DNA from: Foliimonas ilicis
GTDB taxonomy: Bacteria > Pseudomonadota > Alphaproteobacteria > Rhizobiales > Rhizobiaceae
Length of the DNA: 64,000 nucleotides
NCBI RefSeq assembly: GCF_039939195.1
Contig: NZ_JBDUUH010000007.1
Span: 1 to 64,000, forward strand
Reading direction: 5' to 3'
Below the pieces are notes generated by a model. The model was given only the letters and a program-made list of their open reading frames with translations. It searched no databases and was not told the DNA's origin. Made by a program: the position numbers and the translations under genes. Shown here piece by piece: positions 1 to 8,840 of this stretch; position 1 is the first letter of the stretch; every line of letters starts with the position of its first letter.

Positions 1-64
1 TCTCATACATGCGCGCAACGACGCGGCGTTCGTCCAAACTCAACTGCACAAAAGAGCGGGCCAT
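1..64 (-). CDS. IS30-type transposase, N-terminal fragment cut by window edge
   Basis: Only the first 21 codons lie in the window; the gene continues leftward off the edge. The peptide begins MARSFVQLSLDERR and goes on VVARMYE, resembling the N-terminal helix-turn-helix start of IS30-family DDE transposases (family pattern: S-x-x-QLS-x-EER followed by a recognition helix). The ATG at 64 was preferred over the ATG at 70 because an AGGAGG lies at 76-71, six bases before it. The catalytic DDE domain and the inverted repeat cannot be seen, and no clear terminal repeat was found in 71-189. It could instead be another helix-turn-helix protein. This is a family guess from a short N-terminus. Confidence 0.5.
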   Translation of the reverse strand, partial: MARSFVQLSLDERRVVARMYE

Positions 65-189
65 TTCCATCCTCCTGAAATCATGGCCATTATTGTCTTC
101 GTTGCATTTGAAAATGGAATCTGCCCCAAGTCGAACACAAAAGTCACATAAGATAGATTATGGAACTAAATGTGATGCAGAATGCCAGT

Positions 190-999
190 TTACAAGGCTG
201 TTTCGATGATCATTCCGTCGAATGCTGGCATTACATGAGACGGAGTTTCGTTTGAAATCCTCTCATAGTCCAGTGGCACATGCATATGCGTGAGCACTGC
301 TTGCCGCGGCTTCAAGCGCTCGATCCATTCAAGCGCTTGGCTGACCGACAGATGACTTGGATGGTAACGGTACTGCAGCGCATCGATCACAAGCGTATCG
401 AGATCAGCCATCTTGCTCACCGTGTCAGGCGGAAAGTCGCTGACATCCGAGCAATACGCTATATTGCCGACGCGAAATCCGAGCGAGATTATATCGCCAT
501 GGATCTGCGCCAGCGGTTCGAGAACGATAACGCCGCCATCGCCATCGACACTTATGGGCTGCGAATGATCGATGATGTGCGCCTTTAGAATTGGCGGATA
601 AGAGCTTCCTTCGGGTGTCTCAAAGCAGTAGCCGAATGCCTGTTGTAAACGCTCCATAGTAGGATTGTCTGCATAAATATCAATGAGTTGATGCTGTTCC
701 AGAACGTAGCTTCTGAGGTCATCGATGCCGTGAATATGATCCGCATGCGGATGACTATAGACAACGGCGTCGATCTTTTTGACCGCCGCCAACAGCATCT
801 GTTCGCGAAAGTCCGGACCTGTATCGATGACGACACTGGTAACGCCGCCAGCAGCCGATATGCGCTCGACCAAGGCGGCCGCTCTCATACGGCGGTTCTT
901 GGGATTTGACGGATCGCAATCCCCCCAATCGCCTGTGATACGCGGAACGCCCGGAGATGATCCGCAGCCGAGAATTGTAAGGCGCAGAATGTCCCGCAC
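190..999 (-). CDS. MBL-fold metallo-hydrolase, PhnP-like
   Basis: A 269-residue metallo-beta-lactamase-fold hydrolase. The zinc motif HPHADHIHGIDD lies near residue 80, followed by the later ligand region YCSDVSDFP and a C-terminal THMH motif. An N-terminal LGCGSSPGVPR strand, and an insert with Cys and Asp between it and the first ligands, match the PhnP/RNase Z-like branch (phosphoribosyl cyclic phosphodiesterase-like), though no phn genes are nearby and the substrate is unknown. It starts 3 bases after the tatD stop, so it is probably the last gene of the tmk-holB-metG-tatD run. In family terms it is a cytosolic metal-dependent phosphodiesterase. The family is confident, the reaction is not. 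Confidence 0.82.
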   Translation of the reverse strand: MRDILRLTILGCGSSPGVPRITGDWGDCDPSNPKNRRMRAAALVERISAAGGVTSVVIDTGPDFREQMLLAAVKKIDAVVYSHPHADHIHGIDDLRSYVLEQHQLIDIYADNPTMERLQQAFGYCFETPEGSSYPPILKAHIIDHSQPISVDGDGGVIVLEPLAQIHGDIISLGFRVGNIAYCSDVSDFPPDTVSKMADLDTLVIDALQYRYHPSHLSVSQALEWIERLKPRQAVLTHMHVPLDYERISNETPSHVMPAFDGMIIETAL

Positions 1000-1002
1000 C
1001 GC

Positions 1003-1797
1003 TCAGTTGCCCTGCCTGTCAGGATGCGGAACCTTGCTGAAAAGCCGGAAGAAATTCTCCGTCGTAGCCTTTGAAATTTCTTCGAAACTTACGTTTTGAA
1101 CATCCGCCAGAACGCGCGCCGTATTGACCACATGCGCAGGCTCGTTGCGTTTACCCCTGAATGGCATAGGCGCAAGATAAGGTGCATCCGTTTCCACCAA
1201 AAGCCTGTCGCGTGGAACGTCCTTGGCGATCGCTCTCAATTCTTCCGAATTGCGAAACGTCAATATGCCTGAAAACGAGACATAGCCGCCAAGTTCGATG
1301 CCAGCTTCAGCGAGTTTCCGGCCAGACGAGAAACAATGCAGGATGAACGGAAAAGCACCGCTTTCCGTCTCTTCGCGCAGTATGGACTCCATATCGTCAT
1401 CGGCGCTGCGCGCATGAATGACCAACGGAAGTCCGGTACGGCGTGCCGCATCTATGTGCCGGCGAAAACCCGTCGCCTGGCCTTCACGAGACGACTTGTC
1501 ATAATGATAGTCGAGACCCGCCTCGCCTATGGCAACCACTTTCGGATGCTCTGCGAGGCGAATGAGCTCGTCCACGCCTATGTCCAGCTCTTCGTCCGCA
1601 TTGTGAGGATGCGTGCCCACCGAGCAAAAAACGTTTTCATATGCTTCGGCAATCTCGAGCACAGACGCAAAGCGCCTGACACGCGTCGAAATCGTCACCA
1701 TACGGCCGACACCGGCGGCCTCGGCACGCGCGACGATTGCGTCGCGCTCCTCGGCAAAATCCGGAAAATCGAGATGGCAGTGACTGTCGACGAGCAC
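1003..1797 (-). CDS. tatD: TatD-family metal-dependent deoxyribonuclease
   Basis: A 264-residue TIM-barrel hydrolase of the TatD family, cytosolic 3'-5' nucleases acting in DNA repair and turnover. The metal ligands are all visible: H6 and H8 in DSHCHLD, E92 in AIGEAGLDY, H128 in PLVIHARS, H154 in LHCFSS and D204 in VETDAPYLAP. Length is normal for the family. The ATG lies 3 bases after the metG stop and the stop lies 3 bases before the downstream MBL gene, so the three genes are almost certainly co-transcribed. The metG-tatD-MBL order is common in alphaproteobacteria. Nothing is broken or missing. Confidence 0.93.
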   Translation of the reverse strand: MLVDSHCHLDFPDFAEERDAIVARAEAAGVGRMVTISTRVRRFASVLEIAEAYENVFCSVGTHPHNADEELDIGVDELIRLAEHPKVVAIGEAGLDYHYDKSSREGQATGFRRHIDAARRTGLPLVIHARSADDDMESILREETESGAFPFILHCFSSGRKLAEAGIELGGYVSFSGILTFRNSEELRAIAKDVPRDRLLVETDAPYLAPMPFRGKRNEPAHVVNTARVLADVQNVSFEEISKATTENFFRLFSKVPHPDRQGN

Positions 1798-1800
1798 CGA

Positions 1801-3351
1801 TTACGCCTCCGCTTCGGCTTGCTCAACATAACGCGGAAACACGCCTTGCGGCGTCGGCAGAGATGTACCGGCGACAAGGACGCTGTCTTCGCTTACATGC
1901 TCGAAGCCACGCTTTTCCTGATCGACAGAAAGCAGATCGAGAAGTTTTGCCGCCGATCCCGGAATGAATGGCTGGCAGAGTATTGCAAGCCTTCTGATCG
2001 TCTCGATCGTCGTGTGCAGAACCGTTTCCATGCGTTGCGGATCGGTCTTTTTCAGCGCCCAGGGTTCTTGCGCGGCAAAATATCGATTGGCATCCGCCAC
2101 GACCGCGAAAATCGCAGCCAATGCGTGGTGAATTGCCTGATCCTTTATCGCCTTGCGTGCAATTTCCAGCGAATTCAAAGCTTTATCGAGGATTTCGCTA
2201 TCGGCGTCGTTCAACGTGCCTCTCGCAGGCACTGCTGCATTGCAGTTCTTGGCAATCATCGAAAGCGAGCGCTGCGCAAGATTGCCAAGGTCGTTCGCCA
2301 GATCGGCATTCGTGCGGTTGACGATGGCGTCGTGGCTGTAGCTGCCATCCTGCCCGAACGGCACTTCGCGCAGGAAGAAGTAGCGAACCTGATCAAGGCC
2401 ATAGCGTTCAATCAACGAGAACGGATCGACGACATTGCCGACCGACTTCGACATTTTCTCTCCGCGATTGAAGAGAAAGCCGTGTGCGAAAACGCGCTTT
2501 GGCAATTCGATGCCTGCGGACATAAGGAATGCTGGCCAATAGACGGCGTGAAACCGCACGATGTCCTTGCCGATGATGTGATGTGCCGGCCAGTAATCCC
2601 ACTTCGGATTGTCCAGGTCAGGATAACCGGCAGCGGTGATGTAGTTGGTCAATGCGTCCACCCACACATACATGACGTGCTTTTCGTCACCCGGTACCGG
2701 AACGCCCCAGTCGAATGTCGTGCGCGAAACGGAAAGATCGCGCAGACCTGACTTCACGAAACTCATCACCTCATTGCGGCGCTCGGTCGGGCCGACGAAA
2801 TCGGGATTGCTTTCGTAAAGCTCCAGAAGCTTGTCCTGATATTTGGAAAGGCGGAAGAAATAGGTTTCCTCCTCGGTCCACTCCACAGGCGAACCAAGCG
2901 GCTCGCGCCGCACGCCATCTTCGCCGACGGTCGTTTCACCTTCGTCGAAATAGGCTTCCTGCCGGACCGAATACCAACCGCCATAGCTGTCGAGATAGAT
3001 GTCGCCATTGTCGGCCATGCGCTTCCAGATTGCCTGGCAGGCCTTGTAGTGGCGTTCTTCGGTCGTTCTGATGAATTCGTCGTTCGAGCCGCCGACTGCT
3101 GCAAGCATCTCGCGGAAAACGGCAGAATTCTTGTCGGCAAGAGCCTTCGGGCTGATGCCTTCCTTCTCCGCCGTCTGCTGCATTTTCAGCCCGTGTTCGT
3201 CCGTTCCTGTCAGAAAGAACACGTCCTTTCCGTCCAGACGCTGGAAACGAGCCAGCGCATCCGTGGCAATCGCCGTATATGCGTGGCCGATATGCGGTTT
3301 GCCGTTCGGGTAGAAAATCGGCGTCGTAATATAGAATTTTTCGCGTGACAT
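1801..3351 (-). CDS. metG: methionyl-tRNA synthetase (short form)
   Basis: A class I aminoacyl-tRNA synthetase that charges tRNA-Met. The HIGH-type motif is seen in NGKPHIGHAY near residue 20 and the KMSKS loop in GEKMSKSVGN. The start at 3351 (MSREKFYITTPIFYPNG) was chosen because family members begin a few residues before the first beta strand; the open frame runs 44 codons further upstream without family-like sequence. At 516 residues it lacks the C-terminal tRNA-binding (Trbp111-like) domain of E. coli MetG, as is usual in this order. No four-cysteine zinc knuckle is apparent in the connective region. It sits between holB (85 bases upstream) and tatD (3 bases downstream). Confidence 0.96.
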   Translation of the reverse strand: MSREKFYITTPIFYPNGKPHIGHAYTAIATDALARFQRLDGKDVFFLTGTDEHGLKMQQTAEKEGISPKALADKNSAVFREMLAAVGGSNDEFIRTTEERHYKACQAIWKRMADNGDIYLDSYGGWYSVRQEAYFDEGETTVGEDGVRREPLGSPVEWTEEETYFFRLSKYQDKLLELYESNPDFVGPTERRNEVMSFVKSGLRDLSVSRTTFDWGVPVPGDEKHVMYVWVDALTNYITAAGYPDLDNPKWDYWPAHHIIGKDIVRFHAVYWPAFLMSAGIELPKRVFAHGFLFNRGEKMSKSVGNVVDPFSLIERYGLDQVRYFFLREVPFGQDGSYSHDAIVNRTNADLANDLGNLAQRSLSMIAKNCNAAVPARGTLNDADSEILDKALNSLEIARKAIKDQAIHHALAAIFAVVADANRYFAAQEPWALKKTDPQRMETVLHTTIETIRRLAILCQPFIPGSAAKLLDLLSVDQEKRGFEHVSEDSVLVAGTSLPTPQGVFPRYVEQAEAEA

Positions 3352-3436
3352 CAGGTCTGCCGTCAAAATCGATGAATGTTGAGGCTCAAATAGCCTATAG
3401 GGTGATCGAGCGCCACCCGCCCGAATATGGCGACCG

Positions 3437-4489
3437 TTACATTCGCATCGATTTCTGAAGACGATAGATTGTCTCGAGCGCATGCTGCTTGTGATCGAGA
3501 TTGTATGTTTCGGTTTCGTTTATTGCGGCACGCGTCGCTTCCCAGGCTTCAGAAAGAGCTGCCGCCCGCTGCTGGTTGCCCTCATGTGCGGCAGTAGTCG
3601 CAGCTTTGGAAAGCAATGCCAGAGAATGCTCGTTAAAAAGCTGAAACTGGATTGCCTGATCGCGCCCGCTCACGGCTTCCGCCACACGGTAGGCCGCACC
3701 GATATCGAGCGCGTCGACACCAACGATCTGTTCGATCGCATTTGCAATCTCAAGCCCGCCATATTGGGTGAGCAGAATTGCTTTGCGCGCGCTTCCTTCC
3801 GTAAGGCGGGCGAGTTCGGCTGCACTCCCATCTCCCTCCGGCAATTCGTGGTTCGCCGCGCCAAGAGCGCCGATCAATCCATCCTGGTCAAGCGCGGACA
3901 AGCGAACCGTTTGGCAACGCGAGCGAATTGTCGGCAACAGACTGCCGGGCGCATGAACGATAAGGATGAAAACCGTGCGCGATGGCGGCTCCTCAAGGTT
4001 CTTGAGCAGCGCGTTTGCGGCATTGGTGTTCATGTCGTCGGCTGGGTCGACGATAACGACACGGTAGCTTCCATCATGCGACGTCATCGACAAGAACCGG
4101 CTTACTTTGCGGATTTCATCAACCGTAAGCACGGTCTTGAAATTCTTGGTCTTGTCGTTCAGCGGTCGCGTTAGATGCAAAATTGATGGATGCGAACCGC
4201 TCGCCATCTGTCGAAAAAGCTGCGAATTCACATCGGGTTCTGCCAGCATGTCTGGAGCCTGCGCGCTGTCTCCATGCTTGAGCAGGTGATAGGCCAGATG
4301 AAACGCAAGCGTTGCCTTGCCGATACCCTGCGGCCCGCTGAACAGCAGCGCGTGCGGCAGCTTGCCAGCCTTGTAGGCGCTGGCCAGCATCGCGCGGGCG
4401 GTCTCATGTCCATAAAGAGCGGGGTTTTCTGAAGGCTCTGGAACGCCTTCAAGCGTATCATGCTGTTCGGGTGCGAGACGTTCGAACAT
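3437..4489 (-). CDS. holB: DNA polymerase III subunit delta'
   Basis: A clamp-loader subunit of the AAA+ fold, 350 residues. Seen: the entry sequence AYKAGKLPHALLFSGPQGIGKATLA, with a P-loop GPQGIGKA near residue 50; a Walker B-like VIVDPADDMN; the sensor region NALLKNLEEPPSRTVFIL; and the SRCQ arginine-finger motif in PTIRSRCQTVRL. In the family, delta' acts with delta and gamma/tau to load the beta clamp. The start codon overlaps the tmk stop by one base (TAATG), a sign of translational coupling. The tmk-holB-metG-tatD order is a classic bacterial block. No anomalies were seen. Confidence 0.95.
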   Translation of the reverse strand: MFERLAPEQHDTLEGVPEPSENPALYGHETARAMLASAYKAGKLPHALLFSGPQGIGKATLAFHLAYHLLKHGDSAQAPDMLAEPDVNSQLFRQMASGSHPSILHLTRPLNDKTKNFKTVLTVDEIRKVSRFLSMTSHDGSYRVVIVDPADDMNTNAANALLKNLEEPPSRTVFILIVHAPGSLLPTIRSRCQTVRLSALDQDGLIGALGAANHELPEGDGSAAELARLTEGSARKAILLTQYGGLEIANAIEQIVGVDALDIGAAYRVAEAVSGRDQAIQFQLFNEHSLALLSKAATTAAHEGNQQRAAALSEAWEATRAAINETETYNLDHKQHALETIYRLQKSMRM

Positions 4490-5163
4490 TACGCCTCCTC
4501 GTTCAAGTGAATGGCGCGCTCGCTTTGCCGGCTTTCCAAAAGCTCGAAGACGGCTGCGGTAACTGCGTTTTCCACATCGTCGGCAGAAAGAGACGCATCG
4601 ATAACGACGCAGCGTTCAGGCTCGTTGCGGGCAATTTCCAAAAATGCTTCCCGTCGCTGCTCATGCAGATCGAGCGTTTCTTTCTCGAAACGGTCCGCTA
4701 CGTCCGCGCCGCGTCTCACGCTTGCTCGCTTCAGGCCTTCAGCGGGATCGAGATCGAAAATCAGCGTTAGATCGGGCATGAAACCGTCGATGGCCACACG
4801 CTCCAGCGTTCCCATGAAACTTGCATCAAGATCACCAGTCGCGCCTTGATATACGCGCGATGAATCCAGAAAACGGTCACACAGAACGATTTCGCCACGC
4901 TCGATTGCCGGTCGGATAATCTGCTCGACATGATCGGAACGCGCCGCAGCGAATAGAATGGCCTCCATTTGAGGACCAAGCGACTCGGCAGCGCCAGAAA
5001 GAAGAACATGCCGCACAGCCTCCGCGCCAGGCGAGCCACCCGGTTCGCGGGTGACGACGAGGTCATAGCGCTTTGCACGCAAGCGCTTCGCCAGCCTGTC
5101 GATTTGCGTCGACTTGCCGGCCCCTTCCCCGCCTTCAAAGGTTATGAACAAACCTCGTTTCAA
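4489..5163 (-). CDS. tmk: thymidylate kinase
   Basis: Phosphorylates dTMP to dTDP in the cytosol, an essential step to dTTP. The 224-residue product shows the P-loop FEGGEGAGKST near residue 8, the VVTREPGGSPGAE region, the DRFLDSSRVYQGATGD base-binding segment, and a LID region with RASVRRGADVADRFE. It is the first gene of the tmk-holB-metG-tatD-MBL run and ends overlapping holB by one base. The 111 bases up to dacF contain no gene. Motifs and length are standard. Confidence 0.96.
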   Translation of the reverse strand: MKRGLFITFEGGEGAGKSTQIDRLAKRLRAKRYDLVVTREPGGSPGAEAVRHVLLSGAAESLGPQMEAILFAAARSDHVEQIIRPAIERGEIVLCDRFLDSSRVYQGATGDLDASFMGTLERVAIDGFMPDLTLIFDLDPAEGLKRASVRRGADVADRFEKETLDLHEQRREAFLEIARNEPERCVVIDASLSADDVENAVTAAVFELLESRQSERAIHLNEEA

Positions 5164-5274
5164 ATCATCCAGTCCTGTCGCCGATTGGCAGCCGAGAGTT
5201 TCAACGGCGTTTTAAGGCGCGAGTGCGGTCGCGTCCACGATTAAAGAGAAATTCGGGAATCGCTGAGGCAGATG

Positions 5275-6453
5275 TCAGGAAGGCGTACGACGCATCCAGC
5301 CGATCATCAATTCGCCAATAGCGTCGAACGCGCGGCTGTAAATCGGCCCGACCGCCACGCTCTCTGCCGTGTACAATGGCGTTTCCTGGCTCAGCGTATC
5401 GCCGATCCAGACGCGCAGGCTTCCCACCTGGACGCCTTCTTCTACGGGTGCCACCAACGGCCCCTCATAGACGATGCGCGCGACAAGACGGTCGCGATTG
5501 GTGATTGGCACGAAGATGGAAACCGGGCCTTTGGCTACCAGATTGATCTTCGATTTCTCACCACCGTAAACGCCCGCTTCCGCAACCGTTTCACCTTGGG
5601 CAAAGAGTTCGGATTTTTCAAAGGCGCGCATACCCCAATCGAGCAGCTTGCGGGATTCTTCTGCGCGTTCCCGTTCGGTTTTCATGCCGCTCATCGCGGC
5701 GAAAATGCGTTTTCCATCGCGCTGCACCGATCCCACGATCGCGTAGCCAGATGCTTCCGTGAAGCCCGTTTTCATACCGTCGGCACCGATATCAGCCGCG
5801 AGCAAGGGATTGCGGTTTCTCTGGTTGATCTTGTTCCAGGTGAAATCGCGCTGAGAGTAGAATTTGTAGAATTCCGGGTATTCGCGCCAGATATGGTTCG
5901 CAAGCATGGCAAGTTCGCGAACCGTTACCACCTGGCCGTCGGCAGGCAGGCCGGTCGAATTTTTGAACACGGATTTTTCCAAACCGATTGCACGGGCACG
6001 CTCGGTCATCAGCGCTGCAAAATTCTCTTCCGAGCCTGCCATGCCTTCGGCGATAATGATGCAGCCATCATTGGCGGATTGAACGACCACGCCCTGGATC
6101 AGATCTTCCAGCCGGATCGTGGATTTGAGTTCGGCAAACATCGTCGAGCCGCCGGACCGTGCGCCGCCCGTCCGCCAGGCGTTCTCACTGACCGAAAACG
6201 TGTCGTCCAACGAATAGCGACCGGATTTGATGGCGTTGAATACGACTTCCATGGTCATCAGCTTCGCCAGCGAAGCAGGCGGTATCAACGCATCCGGGTC
6301 TTTGGAAAACAGAATGGTGCCGGTTTCGGCATCGAGCATGAATGCTTGCTCTGCGCGTGTTTCGAACAATTGAGCAAAGGAACTCTGTCCGGTCGAAAGC
6401 ACCAGAATGAGTGAAAATATGGCTACAAAGCCGGATATGCGTCTGTGAACCAA
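5275..6453 (-). CDS. dacF: D-alanyl-D-alanine carboxypeptidase (DacF/PBP5-like)
   Basis: A penicillin-binding serine peptidase (family S11) that trims the terminal D-Ala of peptidoglycan stem peptides in the periplasm. All three active-site motifs are present: SLAK (PPASLAKLMT), SAN in VVQSANDG, and KTG in DGMKTGFTEASG, followed by a C-terminal PBP5_C-like domain. A signal peptide VHRRISGFVAIFSLILVLSTGQSSFA is clear. No ATG precedes it in frame; the TTG at 6453 is preferred because it gives a normal signal peptide and follows a GGCGGGGG sequence about 7 bases upstream. A TTG at 6528 and a GTG are alternatives, so the start is uncertain. It lies just downstream of rlpA, another wall gene. Confidence 0.92.
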   Translation of the reverse strand: MVHRRISGFVAIFSLILVLSTGQSSFAQLFETRAEQAFMLDAETGTILFSKDPDALIPPASLAKLMTMEVVFNAIKSGRYSLDDTFSVSENAWRTGGARSGGSTMFAELKSTIRLEDLIQGVVVQSANDGCIIIAEGMAGSEENFAALMTERARAIGLEKSVFKNSTGLPADGQVVTVRELAMLANHIWREYPEFYKFYSQRDFTWNKINQRNRNPLLAADIGADGMKTGFTEASGYAIVGSVQRDGKRIFAAMSGMKTERERAEESRKLLDWGMRAFEKSELFAQGETVAEAGVYGGEKSKINLVAKGPVSIFVPITNRDRLVARIVYEGPLVAPVEEGVQVGSLRVWIGDTLSQETPLYTAESVAVGPIYSRAFDAIGELMIGWMRRTPS

Positions 6454-6556
6454 AACATGCCCCCGCCAAGGAAACTTGATGCTGACCACGGTATCAAGCT
6501 TTGACTGAGGATCAACCGGGTTCAGCAAAAACTGGCGTTAGCCAAACGCCGTCGTG

Positions 6557-7777
6557 TTAGTCGCGAACAGCGATAGCTTCTGGCGCGCCATGCGACCACG
6601 CCGCCTCGAGCATATCATCGAGAGAGCTCTTGCCGTCTTGATAAAGATCAACCGTGTAGATCGATTTTCCGTCGATGATCGTCTTTTCCAGAACGGTCTT
6701 TCCGAACGCGCCCAATGCGCTGGCAACGGTCTTGGCTTCATCAGCCTGCTCGAATGAACCTGCCGCCACATAAGGGCTCGGTGTGTTCGCCACGCTGGAA
6801 TTCGGATTGAGCTTCTTCCAGGATCCTGAAATATCTGCGGCGGACATTCGGCCATTGTCGACCGATGAGAATGCGTGCGCTGCACTGCTTATGCGCTTAT
6901 CTGCATAAGACATTTCTGCGAAAGCAACCTGCGTTTGCATGCCGAATGGCGGACGCTCCGGCACTTGCGGACCGAATGCAGGCAGCGCGATTTCGCCGCC
7001 TGCCGGCGCGTCTGAATAAGCCTGAGCCTGGCCGAATGGCTGGTTTGGAAATGGTGTTGGCGCATCCGACATGCTGCCGCTGGGCGTTGCGCCATTCATT
7101 GCGATCATCACGCCGGTCGGCAAGCCATCGGAAGGATCGGGAGCGCGACCGCCTGGACGATAAGATGCCATCAGATACTGGTCATCTTCGCCATGCAGAG
7201 GCGCACGCCCGACATACTCAACTTTCACATTCGCGGTGCCCGAATGCGTGTAGTCCAGCATCGTGGCGGCCTGTTTGGACAGATCGATGATACGGTTATT
7301 GGAGTACGGTCCGCGATCATTCACACGGACAATGACCGAGCTGCCATTCGCAGTGTTGGTCACGCGCGCATAACTGGGCAGCGGCATCGTCGGATGTGCC
7401 GCGGTCAGATGCGTCATATCGTAGACTTCGCCATTGGCAGTCAGGCGACCGTGAAACGCATCGCCATACCAGGAGGCGGCACCCGCCTTCGCGTAATTCT
7501 GATCTTCTTTCGGGTAGTACCATTTGCCGCGGACTTTATACGGCTTGCCGATCTGGTCGCGTCCCCCTCCCCGTTGGAGGTTGGATTTCTTGGTGGTGAC
7601 GCGCGGGCTGGCTTTCACGCCATATTCGGACTCGGCGAAATATTCCTTGGAACGCTTTTTGTTGACCATACCCTTCGAGGTCGGTGCAGAAGCGCAGGCC
7701 ACAAGTGCCGCAGCGCATGCCGCCAAAGTCGCAACCGTGGATACGCGTCTGATCTGCGCGCGCCTCGATATGGCCAT
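6557..7777 (-). CDS. rlpA: RlpA-family septal ring lipoprotein (lytic transglycosylase-like) with SPOR domain
   Basis: A 406-residue envelope protein from the ATG at 7777 (MAISRRAQIRRVSTVAT). The signal sequence ends in a lipobox ALVACAS, so it is predicted to be an outer-membrane lipoprotein. A double-psi beta-barrel RlpA domain follows: GAASWYGDAFHGRLTANGE with the catalytic Asp, then RVNDRGPY and NRIIDLSKQAA. A proline/glycine-rich linker leads to a C-terminal SPOR-like domain (YVAAGSFEQADEAKTVA onward) that in the family binds denuded septal glycan. RlpA proteins cleave naked glycan strands at division sites. dacF lies downstream in the same direction, giving a small peptidoglycan-remodelling pair. 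Confidence 0.92.
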   Translation of the reverse strand: MAISRRAQIRRVSTVATLAACAAALVACASAPTSKGMVNKKRSKEYFAESEYGVKASPRVTTKKSNLQRGGGRDQIGKPYKVRGKWYYPKEDQNYAKAGAASWYGDAFHGRLTANGEVYDMTHLTAAHPTMPLPSYARVTNTANGSSVIVRVNDRGPYSNNRIIDLSKQAATMLDYTHSGTANVKVEYVGRAPLHGEDDQYLMASYRPGGRAPDPSDGLPTGVMIAMNGATPSGSMSDAPTPFPNQPFGQAQAYSDAPAGGEIALPAFGPQVPERPPFGMQTQVAFAEMSYADKRISSAAHAFSSVDNGRMSAADISGSWKKLNPNSSVANTPSPYVAAGSFEQADEAKTVASALGAFGKTVLEKTIIDGKSIYTVDLYQDGKSSLDDMLEAAWSHGAPEAIAVRD

Positions 7778-7967
7778 ACTGGAAGGTCCCCTGAATGAAA
7801 TCTTCGCTGCTCGATCACCCTCCAGCAATCGGCAGGCAGACGGAATTTTCGTTTCAGTACACTTCTAATCAAAAATTGATTATCAGCGTGTAAACCAATT
7901 ATGTCGGCAACAGGGCAAGAATATGGCGCACTGCGAATGATGCCTATCTAGGATGCATTCTGGCCGA

Positions 7968-7984
7968 TCGAGAACGGTTCTCGA
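7968..7984. promoter_or_regulatory. perfect 8-bp palindrome upstream of the ankyrin gene
   Basis: TCGAGAAC-G-GTTCTCGA, a perfect inverted repeat with a one-base centre, 31 bases before the ankyrin gene and in the rlpA/ankyrin divergent gap (7778-8014). It could be an operator or a small hairpin in the leader. It is not a LexA-type site of this class, which would be a direct GTTC-N7-GTTC. No other element was recognised in this gap. Confidence 0.4.
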
Positions 7985-8014
7985 CTGATAAGCGCATTTG
8001 CTTAAAATAGCCGA

Positions 8015-8668
8015 ATGCTCAGAAAAATCGCACTCGTCCTTACCTCTTTAACGATCATGATCGGGGCCGCCATGGCAAACACGCTTGAACAGAATTTGGT
8101 CGAAGCAACGACAAAGGGCGATGTCGAATCCGTCCGCGCTTTATTGGCGCAGGGCGCGCAGCCAGACGCACGAAACGATGATCGAGCGACAGCCCTTCTC
8201 ATTACAACACATGCGAACAATGTCGAACTCGCAAAGCTGTTGATCGATGCGGGCGCAGACGTGAACGCCAAGGACTCCATACAGGACAGCCCTTATCTTT
8301 ACGCCGGCGCACGCGGACATCTCGAAATTCTCCGTATGACCCTCGCCCATGGTGCAGACATCAAAAGCACCAACCGCTACGGCGGGACGGCGCTGATTCC
8401 CGCTTCGGAGCGCGGCCACGTCGAGACGGTGAAGACGCTTATCGAAGCTGGTGTCGATGTCGATCACATCAACAATCTGGGATGGACCGCACTCATCGAG
8501 GCCGTGATCCTCGGCGACGGTGGCGCCCGCCATCAGCAGATCGTCAAGCTGTTGGTGGATGCGGGCGCAGACACATCCATTGCCGACAAAGATGGCATCA
8601 CACCGATCCAGCATTCCCGCGCGCGCGGGTTTGATGAAATCACGGCCATTCTTTCTAAAGGAAAATAA
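8015..8668 (+). CDS. secreted/periplasmic ankyrin-repeat protein
   Basis: A 217-residue protein with a signal peptide (MLRKIALVLTSLTIMIGAAMA) followed by about five ankyrin repeats, recognisable from repeated blocks such as NNVELAKLLIDAGADVNAK, GHLEILRMTLAHGADI, GHVETVKTLIEAGVDVDH and QIVKLLVDAGADTSIADKDG. Ankyrin arrays mediate protein-protein contacts; no catalytic domain is present. The export signal places it in the periplasm. It is divergent from rlpA and followed by a 188-base gap holding a terminated structured RNA. The partner and role are unknown. Confidence 0.9.
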   Translation: MLRKIALVLTSLTIMIGAAMANTLEQNLVEATTKGDVESVRALLAQGAQPDARNDDRATALLITTHANNVELAKLLIDAGADVNAKDSIQDSPYLYAGARGHLEILRMTLAHGADIKSTNRYGGTALIPASERGHVETVKTLIEAGVDVDHINNLGWTALIEAVILGDGGARHQQIVKLLVDAGADTSIADKDGITPIQHSRARGFDEITAILSKGK

Positions 8669-8744
8669 AAACGGCACCCGGATCAAGTTGTTTTACACCT
8701 GACCCTTGTTTCCGACATATTCACTCTCTATATGTTTTTAAGAA

Positions 8745-8840
8745 ATTATGGATCGTCTCCACTTTTGACCACGGATGTACTGGCACTGGATGTTGAGACG
8801 CTAGAGAAAGGTCGGGGAAATGCCCGGCCTTTTTTGTTTT
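8745..8840 (+). ncRNA. candidate small RNA or attenuated leader
   Basis: Between the ankyrin gene and the TTG-started 80-residue gene lies a compact structured segment. CGTCTC (8754-8759) can pair with GAGACG (8795-8800), closing a loop of about 35 bases, and this is followed directly by an intrinsic terminator (8810-8840). A stem plus terminator in a gene-free gap is the usual look of a trans-acting sRNA. Alternatively it is a leader attenuator for the gene at 8857, whose ribosome site lies just after the T-tract. No known RNA family was recognised, and the promoter was not identified with confidence. Confidence 0.4.
8810..8840 (+). terminator. Rho-independent terminator
   Basis: GGTCGGG (8810-8816) pairs with CCCGGCC (8823-8829, one G-T pair) around the loop GAAATG, followed by a long T-rich run (8830-8842). 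It is a strong canonical terminator on the + strand, ending the structured segment upstream of the 80-residue gene. Confidence 0.85.

Noticed and set aside
1336..2751. A 471-codon open frame on the + strand
   Set aside because: It lies wholly antisense to tatD and metG, whose catalytic motifs are intact, and shows no domain or ribosome site; a high-GC shadow frame.
5272..6414. A 380-codon open frame on the + strand
   Set aside because: Antisense to dacF, which has all three penicillin-binding motifs; the + product has no recognisable features.
7968..7984. LexA (SOS) box
   Set aside because: The alphaproteobacterial box is a GTTC-N7-GTTC direct repeat; this is a continuous palindrome.
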